Positions 1 to 6,288 of a stretch of 11,083 nucleotides of DNA are shown piece by piece (position 1 is the first letter of the stretch; every line of letters begins with the position of its first letter). The notes beneath the pieces are model-generated. The model was given only the letters and a program-made list of their open reading frames with translations. It searched no databases and was not told the DNA's origin. Made by a program: the position numbers and the translations under genes. The DNA is from an uncultured Eisenbergiella sp. (GTDB taxonomy: Bacteria; Bacillota; Clostridia; Lachnospirales; Lachnospiraceae): the NCBI GenBank assembly GCA_948960675.1, contig CARDPF010000087.1, forward strand, positions 1 to 11,083. The letters are read 5' to 3'.

Positions 1-152
1 GCAATTTCCGGCCCTGTCTTGGCATCCCCATTCCCTGTCTGGGGATTTCTCCCCACCTCTCCTGCGTCCTTTCCACAGCCATGCATCCATAAGACCAAAA
101 ACACGATTAAAAAAATCCTTCCCCTGCTTTTCATCCTGCCCGCAATCCCCAT
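1..152 (-). CDS. Predicted lipoprotein, N-terminal fragment (runs off left edge)
   Basis: About 50 codons are visible, open to the window edge. From the ATG at 150-152 the protein begins MGIAGRMKSRGRIF, followed by a hydrophobic stretch (IFLIVFLVLW) ending in MHGC. That is a basic n-region, an h-region and a lipobox-like Cys at about residue 26, followed by a polar Gly/Asn/Asp-rich segment, the usual layout of a Gram-positive lipoprotein anchored by a diacylglyceryl Cys. The first ATG is preferred because a GGGAG lies 7 nt upstream; the internal ATG at 132-134 has a poorer site and would give MKSRG. A consensus promoter lies upstream at 198-226. The function is unknown because the mature domain is outside the window. 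The -3 to -1 residues (Met-His-Gly) are not ideal, so lipidation is an inference. Confidence 0.6.
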   Translation of the reverse strand, partial: MGIAGRMKSRGRIFLIVFLVLWMHGCGKDAGEVGRNPQTGNGDAKTGPEI

Positions 153-197
153 TTTGTGACTCCCATTTATGATCTGCACCGTTTCCAATGCCCTTCT

Positions 198-226
198 AAC
201 ATAACAAAAAACCCGCCGCATGTCAA
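198..226 (-). promoter_or_regulatory. Sigma-A-type promoter of the left-edge lipoprotein gene
   Basis: Read on the minus strand, a perfect TTGACA (221-226) and a TATGTT (198-203) are separated by exactly 17 bp. The predicted start, near 190, leaves a leader of about 40 nt to the ATG at 152. The spacing and -35 match make this a confident promoter call. It lies immediately downstream, in the same orientation, of the long hairpin at 239-304, so that hairpin separates this unit from the methyltransferase-like gene. Confidence 0.75.
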
Positions 227-238
227 ACAGAACGAAAA

Positions 239-304
239 CCCCTGCCGGTCGGACGGTTCTTTACGCATGGTGGCATGCATAAGGAACCGTCCGACCGGCA
301 GGGG
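239..304 (-). terminator. 66-nt near-perfect hairpin, probable terminator of the URO-D-like gene
   Basis: Arms 239-259 and 284-304 are perfect 21-bp inverted repeats (CCCCTGCCGGTCGGACGGTTC and its complement). After one mismatch (260/283) the stem continues for 9 more pairs (261-269 with 274-282) and closes on a 4-nt loop. The only non-Watson-Crick pair in that upper stem, 264/279, is C-A on the plus strand but G-U in minus-strand RNA, which fits a role in the leftward transcript. On the minus strand the stem is followed by TTTTCGTT. It lies about 115 bp past the stop of the URO-D-like gene and before the next promoter, as expected for a terminator. The U-tract is imperfect and the stem is long, so it could also be a REP-like element used as a terminator. 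Confidence 0.55.
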
Positions 305-347
305 TGTCCGGCATGCATAAGGAACCGTCCGACCGGCAGGGGTGTCC
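272..347. repeat. Perfect 38-bp tandem duplication (2 copies, plus a decayed third)
   Basis: Copies at 272-309 and 310-347 are identical over all 38 bp, each starting GGCATGCATAAGGAACC and ending GGGGTGTCC. The next bases, 348-367, resemble the start of a third copy with several substitutions. The first copy forms the right arm of the hairpin at 239-304, so the duplication gives two equivalent arms that could each pair with the single opposite arm at 239-259. There is no spacer between the copies, so this is not a CRISPR arrangement. Confidence 0.9.
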
Positions 348-418
348 GGCCTGCAAAAGGATCCGCCTTACCCGCCCGTCGGCACGCTCTCTAAAAACCC
401 GTGGCTTAGGGGATAACG
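348..418. other. Short non-coding stretch between the repeat and the URO-D-like gene
   Basis: Apart from the decayed third repeat copy at about 348-367, I see no gene, promoter or clear hairpin here. It is the 3' untranslated region of the minus-strand gene that ends at 419. Confidence 0.4.
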
Positions 419-1471
419 TTAATTATAATCCCCCCTGTATTCCCGCACAATTTCAATCATGTTCAGGTAATTTTGCGCCGGGACATAGGAAGGAATGGAA
501 TTGCCGGTTCCCCATGCGATTCCGCCGCAATGCTCGCACCTCTTCATGATATCCAACATGTATTCCTTCAATTCCTGCCTGCCGTAATTGCATACCACAT
601 CCATATCAAAGCCGCCGAAATTGCCGATACGGTTTCCGTACCGCTCCACCCATTCCGGAAACATTGCAATCTGATCCTCATTGGAATGCTTGGCATCAAT
701 TCCAACCCCGTCAATCAAATCCTCCATCACATTGAAAATCTTTCCGCAGGAATGCAGCAGGAATGGCTTTTGATAACCATGCACCAAATCCACAATCGGT
801 TTATACTGCGGAAGAATCAGGTTCCTGATATCCTCCGTGGAAAGCAGGGAGTTGCTCTTGTATCCAAGATCATCCCCAAACCGGAGCACACAGTACACAT
901 CGGAAAACTCCTGCATAAACCGCCGCCAAATGCCAAGGTTGGTCTGCCCCACCTTTTGAAACAACGCTTCATACAGTTCTTCGTCATCCGCTTTGATGTA
1001 ACATAGGTTCTGATACCCGGTCAAATCCTGCACGCATTCAAAAATGCCGTTGCCCACGCCGCCAACGGCCTTCATCCCCTCGGGCATGGCTTTCCTAAGC
1101 GCCTTAAAATATTTGGTGTTGGCCGCAAAATAGGAATCCGCAATCTCCTCCCAGGGGTAACGTTTAAAATCATCCCCATCCTGAATGGCCGGTGTCATCC
1201 GACTGTTCCCCAGCGCCCCGGCCCCCGGCATTGCCGATCCGATACAGGCTTCAAAGGGCACTGCATCATAACCGTGATCCTTAAAAAAATTACAGTACAG
1301 CCGGAAAAATTCCTCCAGTTCCCGCTCGTCCCCCTGCCACAGGGACGCCATATCCACTCCGATGATTTCCCCTATTTTTGTAAAGTCTACAATATGCTCA
1401 TAGAGCGGAGCCCGTTTTACCTCCTTATTTCTTGCACTGTCCACAATATTGTGGTAATCCGGTTCAAACAT
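419..1471 (-). CDS. Uroporphyrinogen-decarboxylase-fold protein (corrinoid/CoM-type methyltransferase relative)
   Basis: The 350-residue protein has the length and C-terminal pattern of the URO-D superfamily, which includes true heme-pathway decarboxylases and the zinc-dependent MtaA/MtbA/CmuA-like methyltransferases. The family's H-x-C zinc motif is seen as LLHSCGK (His240, Cys242), followed by a segment (AKHSNEDQ, about 260-267) like those seen after this motif. A second Cys pair lies in CEHCGG (312, 315), and the C-terminus has GTGNSIPSYVP (321-331), where many methyltransferase members have a Cys. No other heme gene is nearby, so a methyl-transfer or demethylation role is more likely than heme synthesis. 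No corrinoid-binding protein gene is adjacent, so the substrate is unknown. It starts at an ATG with AAAGGA about 11 nt upstream, and is divergent from an AraC-family regulator that probably controls it. Confidence 0.85.
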   Translation of the reverse strand: MFEPDYHNIVDSARNKEVKRAPLYEHIVDFTKIGEIIGVDMASLWQGDERELEEFFRLYCNFFKDHGYDAVPFEACIGSAMPGAGALGNSRMTPAIQDGDDFKRYPWEEIADSYFAANTKYFKALRKAMPEGMKAVGGVGNGIFECVQDLTGYQNLCYIKADDEELYEALFQKVGQTNLGIWRRFMQEFSDVYCVLRFGDDLGYKSNSLLSTEDIRNLILPQYKPIVDLVHGYQKPFLLHSCGKIFNVMEDLIDGVGIDAKHSNEDQIAMFPEWVERYGNRIGNFGGFDMDVVCNYGRQELKEYMLDIMKRCEHCGGIAWGTGNSIPSYVPAQNYLNMIEIVREYRGDYN

Positions 1472-1500
1472 GGTTTATTCCATCCTTTCTTTTCATACGG

Positions 1501-1529
1501 TTGACATTGGCTTTCCCATATTATACAAT
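1501..1529 (+). promoter_or_regulatory. Promoter of the AraC-family regulator gene
   Basis: TTGACA (1501-1506) and TACAAT (1524-1529) are separated by 17 bp. TATACA at 1522 is an alternative -10 with a poorer 15-bp spacer. The predicted start is near 1536, giving a leader of about 65 nt. The -10 overlaps the -10 of the opposing promoter (1520-1525), so RNA polymerase probably cannot occupy both at once. Confidence 0.65.
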
Positions 1530-1548
1530 TTTTAAAATCGTATTTCCA
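1520..1548 (-). promoter_or_regulatory. Promoter of the URO-D-like gene
   Basis: On the minus strand a perfect TATAAT (1520-1525) lies 17 bp from TGGAAA (1543-1548, four of six matches to TTGACA). The predicted start is near 1513, leaving a leader of about 40 nt. The weak -35 next to a perfect -10 is typical of an activator-dependent promoter, which fits the AraC-family gene next door. Confidence 0.65.
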
Positions 1549-1580
1549 TCAATTCAATACACCGTACAAATTTAAAACTT
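1524..1580. promoter_or_regulatory. Candidate AraC-regulator operator: direct repeats 41 bp apart
   Basis: TACAATTTTTAAAATCG (1524-1540) and TACAAATTTAAAACTT (1565-1580) are similar direct repeats starting 41 bp apart, close to four helical turns and so on the same face of the DNA. AraC-family proteins usually bind direct repeats. A further shared ACCGTACAAA occurs at 1561-1570 and, inside the regulator gene, at 1635-1644. The region is A/T-rich, so chance similarity is possible. Confidence 0.3.
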
Positions 1581-1601
1581 TTTTGGGAAAGGCAGCGTCC
1601 C

Positions 1602-2483
1602 ATGGAAAAATCCGCAAATTGGATCGACGAATATACCGTACAAAAAAACCGCATTATACTCACCAAAGACCAGCTTCACATTCCGGGCATCCGTATGTTT
1701 GGACACCACACTAGCTATAATGCCACTCCTTCCCTGCACTGGCATTACCATGCGCATGCATTTGAGTTCTCCCTTCCGGTACAGGGTACCTTTTCCTTCT
1801 CCACCAAAGAGGCAAGTTTCCCTTTCTCCGGCGGAGAAATCTTTGTTTCCTTCCCGGATGAAGTCCATGGCACCAACCGGCGGCCCATTACCGTCGGGGA
1901 ACTCTACTGGTTCCAGCTGGATGTAAGCCAGACAAATGACTTTCTTTTTCTGGCCCCCGGCGCAGCTAAGGAATTGATACAAAGGCTGATGACCATTCCC
2001 CGCCGTGTCATAAAAACGGACATAAAAAAGACCCTCCCCCTTATCGAAAAGGCATTTTCCTTAGCCTTTCTGGGAGAAGATCCCTATTTGACCGCAACGC
2101 TGCTCCAATTGCTCTTACATGTGATCCTGTCCTGTTCCAGACACGAATCCTCCCCCGTTTCCGCCGACATTCAAAGCGCGCTTACCTATATTGGCGAAAA
2201 TCTTACGGAGGAACTGCCCCTGGAACTTTTAGCGGACGTGGCAGGACTTTCCTGCTCCCAGTTTAAGCAAAAATTCAAAAAACAGCTTGGCGTATCTCCA
2301 AGACATTATGTCAACTGTCAAAAAGTCGAATCTGCCAAAACCCTTCTGGAAAGCGGAAAATCCCCCACGGAAACAGCCATGCTTTTGCATTTTTCCGACA
2401 GCAGCTATTTTTCTACCGTTTTCAAAAAATATACGCTTTATACCCCCCGGGAGTATATCCTGCATCATAAAAAAGAAAACTGA
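1602..2483 (+). CDS. AraC-family transcriptional regulator with N-terminal cupin domain
   Basis: The 293-residue protein has the normal size for the family. Residues about 35-110 form an AraC-type cupin sensor with a His-rich strand (HWHYHAH, 46-52) and a GGEIFVSFPDEVHG turn (77-90). Residues about 188-290 are the DNA-binding domain: the first helix-turn-helix at about 206-228 (LELLADVAGLSCSQFKQKFKK), the second at about 254-277, then the typical ending FSDSSYFSTVFKKYTLYTPREY. It is the only plus-strand gene and is divergent from the URO-D-like gene, so that gene is its most likely target, with a small ligand sensed by the cupin. The ATG has AAAGG 9 nt upstream. It ends 14 bp before the convergent aspartate kinase gene; no clear terminator lies between them. 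Confidence 0.92.
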   Translation: MEKSANWIDEYTVQKNRIILTKDQLHIPGIRMFGHHTSYNATPSLHWHYHAHAFEFSLPVQGTFSFSTKEASFPFSGGEIFVSFPDEVHGTNRRPITVGELYWFQLDVSQTNDFLFLAPGAAKELIQRLMTIPRRVIKTDIKKTLPLIEKAFSLAFLGEDPYLTATLLQLLLHVILSCSRHESSPVSADIQSALTYIGENLTEELPLELLADVAGLSCSQFKQKFKKQLGVSPRHYVNCQKVESAKTLLESGKSPTETAMLLHFSDSSYFSTVFKKYTLYTPREYILHHKKEN

Positions 2484-2497
2484 ACATATACCCTTTT

Positions 2498-3817
2498 TTA
2501 AAGCTGTACCAGTACGAACATGTTGTAGATGGCGCGGATGGCTTCCTCGAAATCATCGTTGCGCACCCCGATAATGATATTTAACTCACTGGAACCCTGA
2601 TCAATCATGCGGATGTTAATGTTCTTATGTGCCAGGGCGGCAAAAATACGGGCGGCGGTTCCCCGGACGGACTTCATGCCGCGGCCCACCACCGCGATCA
2701 GGGCCAGATCGCCCTCAATATCCACCATATCCGGATCCGCCAGCCGGTGCAGGGCGGAAACCACATTCTGCTCCTTATTCATAAATTCGTCCTGATGCAC
2801 AAAAACAGTCATGGTATCAATGCCGGAGGGCGCATGCTCAAAGGAAATCCCATTGTCCTCAAAAGCCTGCAGCACCTTCCTGCCAAACCCGATCTCGGAA
2901 TTCATCTTGTCTTTCTCGATATTGACGGAGCAAAAGCCTTTCTTTCCGGCAATGCCGGTGATGACAAACTTGGATTTCTGGCAGGTACTTTCCACAATCC
3001 AGGTTCCGCTGTTATCCGGCTCGTTGGTATTGCGGATATTGATGGGGATCCCTTCGCTGCGCACAGGGAAGGTGGATTCCTCATGCAACACGGAAGCGCC
3101 CATGTAGGAAAGTTCCCGCAATTCCCGGTAAGTAATGGTCTCAATTTTCTCCGGATTGGGGATAATGCCCGGATCCGCGATCAAAAAGCCCGAAACATCG
3201 GTCCAGTTTTCATAGACATCCGCATGTACCGCTTTTGCCACAATGGAACCCGTAATATCCGAACCGCCTCTGGAAAAGGTACGGATAGTGCCGTCCGGGT
3301 TGGCGCCATAAAAACCCGGTATAACCGCATTGGGCATATTTTTGAGCCGTTCCCCCAACACCTCATTGGTACGGGAAGCGTCAAACCGTCCGTTTTCCTG
3401 AAAACAAACCACCTCCGCCGCGTCCACAAACTCATACTGCAGGTAAGCGGCCATTACGATGCCGTTTAAGTACTCCCCCCGGGAAGCCGCATAATCCTTA
3501 CCCGCATGCGCCAAAAACTGCTTTTCTATTTTTTCAAACTCTTCCTGCAAAGACAGTGTCAGCGAAAGACCGTCGATAATCTCCCCATACCGCTCCCGTA
3601 TCAGGCGCAATTCATGGGAAAAGTCCTTTCCGGCCTCCGCCAGCGCATAGCATTCATAGAGCATATCCGTCACCTTGGTATCCTTTTTGCTGCGCTTGCC
3701 CGGTGCGCTGGGAATCACAAACCTCCTGGAGGATTCTGCCTGAATAATCTCCTTGACCTTCCGAAACTGTTCCGCACTGGCAAGGGAACTGCCGCCGAAT
3801 TTCACTACTTTTTTCAT
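2498..3817 (-). CDS. lysC: Aspartate kinase with two C-terminal ACT domains
   Basis: This enzyme phosphorylates L-aspartate to aspartyl-4-phosphate, the entry step for lysine, threonine and methionine. The 439-residue protein has the amino-acid-kinase signature KFGGSS (6-11), the SAPGKRSKKDTKVTD segment (37-51), the ATP/Asp-binding FSRGGSDITGS (181-191) and NWTDVSGFLIADP (204-216). Tandem ACT domains follow at about 284-365 and 370-439, the second carrying NIRMIDQGSSELNIII, so feedback by an amino acid is expected. The length and lack of an internal start for a separate beta subunit suggest the monofunctional aspartokinase III/YclM-like type rather than the overlapping alpha/beta LysC type. 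It is the last gene of the operon, 16 nt after the apgM-like gene, with GGGAG 9 nt before the ATG. The symbol lysC is used generically; thrD is an alternative. The leftward 3' flank is T-rich but has no convincing hairpin. Confidence 0.95.
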   Translation of the reverse strand: MKKVVKFGGSSLASAEQFRKVKEIIQAESSRRFVIPSAPGKRSKKDTKVTDMLYECYALAEAGKDFSHELRLIRERYGEIIDGLSLTLSLQEEFEKIEKQFLAHAGKDYAASRGEYLNGIVMAAYLQYEFVDAAEVVCFQENGRFDASRTNEVLGERLKNMPNAVIPGFYGANPDGTIRTFSRGGSDITGSIVAKAVHADVYENWTDVSGFLIADPGIIPNPEKIETITYRELRELSYMGASVLHEESTFPVRSEGIPINIRNTNEPDNSGTWIVESTCQKSKFVITGIAGKKGFCSVNIEKDKMNSEIGFGRKVLQAFEDNGISFEHAPSGIDTMTVFVHQDEFMNKEQNVVSALHRLADPDMVDIEGDLALIAVVGRGMKSVRGTAARIFAALAHKNINIRMIDQGSSELNIIIGVRNDDFEEAIRAIYNMFVLVQL

Positions 3818-3833
3818 CGTCCCTATCTCCCGT

Positions 3834-5039
3834 CTATCGAATCTGCAAAAAATATTTCATCAACTCATGGCCCTGGGGAATGTAATTTCCGCTCAGTATC
3901 GCCTCCGCCTCATTATAGCGCCAATCAGCGCCCTTTTCCCTTGTGCTGTCATATAAAAGATAAGGAACCTCGGCATCGGTATGGGTCCGGATACGGATCG
4001 GCGTGGGATGGTCCGGCATCACCAGCATCCGAAAATCCACACCCTGCGCCCGCAGCTTCTCCCAAAGCGGGCCGATAATAAACCGGTCCAGGTTTTGGAT
4101 GGCCTGTATCTTTTTTTCCACGCTCCCCTGATGCCCCATCTCATCCGGCGCCTCCACATGGATATAGGCAAAATCAAAACCGTCCTTTGTCAGGGCCGTA
4201 AAGGCCGCCTCCATCTTCCCCGTATAATTCGTGTCTAAGCCGCCATTGGCCCCTTCCACAACAGCAGTTTGCATCCCTGCACCCACAGCTATCCCCTTGA
4301 GCAAATCCACCGCGGAAATCATAATTCCTTTTTTCCCATATTTTTCCGAAAAAGAATCCAGCGCAGGCTTCGTTCCCGCTCCCCAGAACCAGCAGCAATT
4401 GGCGGGACGCAGTCCCTTCTTTTTTCTTTCGATGTTCAGCGGATGGTCTTTTAGAATCCGGTAGCTTTCCTCCATCATCCCACATAACAGCGGCTCTTTT
4501 GGAAGATGTACGCCGATCGTCTGCCCCAACACATCATGGGGCGGCGTCAGTGTGGCTACCCGGCCGTTTTCCCAGATCAGGCAATGCCGGTAGCTGGTTC
4601 CTGTATAAAACCGGAAAGGCGGCCGTTCCAATTCCCTTCGCACTACCTCCAGCAAAACACTACAGTCCTGCGTGGAAATCTCACCGGAACTGTGATCCAA
4701 AATCGTCTTTTGGGCAAAAGGGACATCATCGTCGGAAAGCGTCACAATATTACAGCGCAGCGCCACATCCGTATCCGACATGGGAACACCGATGGACAAT
4801 GCCTCCAGCGGGGACCGTCCCGAATAATACCGTTTCGGGTCATAACCCAGCACCGAAAGATTCGCCGTATCCGACCCCGGCGCCATTCCTTCCGGAACCG
4901 TCCGCACCATTCCGATTTCCGAACACTTCGCCAGCCTATCAAGGGCCGGTGTATCCGCATAGGATAACGGCGTACGGTTTCCCAGTTTTGCCAACGGTTC
5001 ATCCGCCATGCCGTCCCCCAGTACCACCACATATTTCAT
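3834..5039 (-). CDS. apgM-family phosphoglycerate-mutase-like protein, proposed homoserine kinase
   Basis: The 401-residue protein belongs to the alkaline-phosphatase superfamily, in the archaeal-type cofactor-independent phosphoglycerate mutase family. Metal- and phosphate-site motifs are visible: VLGDGMAD (about 6-13), PGSDTANLSVLGYDP with the likely nucleophilic Ser near 56, HVEAPDEMGHQG near 295-306, and MPDHPTP near 342-348. A subgroup of this family encoded beside hom or threonine synthase genes is annotated in TIGRFAM (TIGR02535) as a proposed homoserine kinase. The position here, between hom and aspartate kinase with no thrB, supports that role (homoserine to O-phosphohomoserine); glycolytic mutase activity is the alternative. 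The start at 5037-5039 is chosen because GGGGAG (5047-5052) lies 7 nt upstream. A longer reading from 5105 would overlap hom and add a 22-residue tail unlike the family. Confidence 0.85.
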   Translation of the reverse strand: MKYVVVLGDGMADEPLAKLGNRTPLSYADTPALDRLAKCSEIGMVRTVPEGMAPGSDTANLSVLGYDPKRYYSGRSPLEALSIGVPMSDTDVALRCNIVTLSDDDVPFAQKTILDHSSGEISTQDCSVLLEVVRRELERPPFRFYTGTSYRHCLIWENGRVATLTPPHDVLGQTIGVHLPKEPLLCGMMEESYRILKDHPLNIERKKKGLRPANCCWFWGAGTKPALDSFSEKYGKKGIMISAVDLLKGIAVGAGMQTAVVEGANGGLDTNYTGKMEAAFTALTKDGFDFAYIHVEAPDEMGHQGSVEKKIQAIQNLDRFIIGPLWEKLRAQGVDFRMLVMPDHPTPIRIRTHTDAEVPYLLYDSTREKGADWRYNEAEAILSGNYIPQGHELMKYFLQIR

Positions 5040-5046
5040 AGACATT

Positions 5047-5052
5047 CTCCCC
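5047..5052 (-). promoter_or_regulatory. Ribosome binding site that fixes the apgM-like start
   Basis: GGGGAG on the minus strand lies just after the hom stop codon (5059-5061) and 7 nt before the ATG at 5037-5039. The other ATG, at 5043-5045, would be only 1 nt from it, so the downstream ATG is the start. Confidence 0.75.
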
Positions 5053-5058
5053 GTCCGT

Positions 5059-6276
5059 TCAATCTTTGATCCGAATCCGCGCAAGCAGTTCCGGCAGCCC
5101 TCCAAGCTTTTTGGCAGCCTCTTCTTCCCGCATCACCTTTGTCACAAAAGCGAATTCCCCCGTGATACCGTCAGGCACGATTTTTTCAAAATCCCCGAAC
5201 AATTCCCTGGCACGGGCCTCGCCTGCATCCTTTACGCGCACGAAAAACCGTCCCTTGGTCTGTCCAAAATCCAAAAGCCGGATTTTTTCTTCCTCCCACA
5301 AACATATAATATGCTTGCCGGGATGCTTTGCACAGTCTACCACATCCGCCACCACGGCGCTGGCGGTGGGCAGCTTTCCCGCCCCTTTTCCATAAAACAT
5401 GGATTCCCCCAGCATGTTCCCGTGTATGAAAACTGCATTGAACACATCGTTAACCCCGGCCAGCGGATTTTGCCTTGACACAAGATAAGGGGCTACCGCC
5501 GCCAGGTATTCTTCCTTTTCCCCTTCCCTGCGCTTGCACATGGCCAGCAGCTTCACCGTCATTCCCATACCATGCGCATAAACAAAATCCTCCGGGGTAA
5601 TCTGCGTGATTCCTTCCGTATAAATCTCCCGGTAATCCACTGTTTTGCCGGACATAAGGCTTGCCAGGATCGCGATTTTCCTGCAGGCGTCCTGCCCCTC
5701 CACATCCGCCTCGGGATTGCGCTCCGCATATCCCAACTCCTGCGCGCCTTGCAGGGCGTTTGCAAATCCGGTTTTTTCCTGTTCCATCCTGGTCAGGATA
5801 TAGTTGGTGGTTCCGTTTAAAATGCCGGAAATCTCCTTCACCTGCTCCGCCGTCAGCGCATTGTACAGCGGACGGATAATCGGGATCCCCCCGCCCACGC
5901 TGGCCTCAAACAAATAATTACAGCAATGCTGCTTGGCCAGCGCAATCAATTCGGCCCCATGGTTTGCAACCAGTTCCTTATTGGAGGTACATACGCTTTT
6001 TCCCGCAAGCAGCGCCCTTTTGGAAAAAGTATACGCGGGCTCGTTTCCCCCCATCGTTTCGCATACAATCTGGATTTCCGGGTCCCCCAAAATAATTTCC
6101 ACATCATGCACGACCCTGTCTTGGTAAGGGTCGCCCGGAAAATCCCGCAAATCCAAAATATACTTCACTTCCAGTTCTTCCCCTGCCCGCTTTGCAATGA
6201 GGCTCCGGTTCTTCTCCAGCACTTCCACCACACCGCTTCCCACGGTTCCATATCCCAAAACTGCTACCTTTGCCAT
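5059..6276 (-). CDS. hom: Homoserine dehydrogenase
   Basis: Reduces aspartate-4-semialdehyde to homoserine with NAD(P)H, the branch step to threonine and methionine. The 405-residue protein starts with a Rossmann motif (VAVLGYGTVGSG, 4-15), then has TSNKELVA (97-104), EASVGGGIPIIRPL (124-137), GILNGTTNYILT (151-162) and the catalytic-domain signature GYAERNPEADVEGQDACRK (182-200), with the expected catalytic Asp196 and Lys200. GKGAGKLPTASAVVADVVD (296-314) closes the substrate domain. The C-terminal 60 residues look like a shortened ACT domain: FFVRVKDAGEARAREL lacks the usual D-x-PGVL-type loop. The ATG at 6274-6276 has a very strong AGGGGAGGG about 6 nt upstream. It is the second gene of the operon, 12 nt after the ACT gene and 19 nt before the apgM-like gene. 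Confidence 0.97.
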   Translation of the reverse strand: MAKVAVLGYGTVGSGVVEVLEKNRSLIAKRAGEELEVKYILDLRDFPGDPYQDRVVHDVEIILGDPEIQIVCETMGGNEPAYTFSKRALLAGKSVCTSNKELVANHGAELIALAKQHCCNYLFEASVGGGIPIIRPLYNALTAEQVKEISGILNGTTNYILTRMEQEKTGFANALQGAQELGYAERNPEADVEGQDACRKIAILASLMSGKTVDYREIYTEGITQITPEDFVYAHGMGMTVKLLAMCKRREGEKEEYLAAVAPYLVSRQNPLAGVNDVFNAVFIHGNMLGESMFYGKGAGKLPTASAVVADVVDCAKHPGKHIICLWEEEKIRLLDFGQTKGRFFVRVKDAGEARARELFGDFEKIVPDGITGEFAFVTKVMREEEAAKKLGGLPELLARIRIKD

Positions 6277-6288
6277 TTTTTCCCTCCC

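Noticed and set aside
272..347. Possible CRISPR repeats
   Set aside because: The two 38-bp copies are directly adjacent with no spacer, and no cas genes are present.
2484..2497. Bidirectional terminator between the AraC-type gene and aspartate kinase
   Set aside because: There is a T/A-rich run but no G/C stem within or next to the 14-bp gap; only a 5-bp stem with a large loop could be drawn.
2627..3469. 280-codon open frame on the plus strand
   Set aside because: It is fully antisense to the aspartate kinase gene, whose motifs are unmistakable; it shows no recognisable domain and has no ribosome binding site context.
5040..5105. Longer N-terminus for the apgM-like protein
   Set aside because: It would overlap the end of hom and add residues before the MKYVVVLGDG start that are not typical of the family; a GGGGAG 7 nt before 5039 fixes the shorter start.
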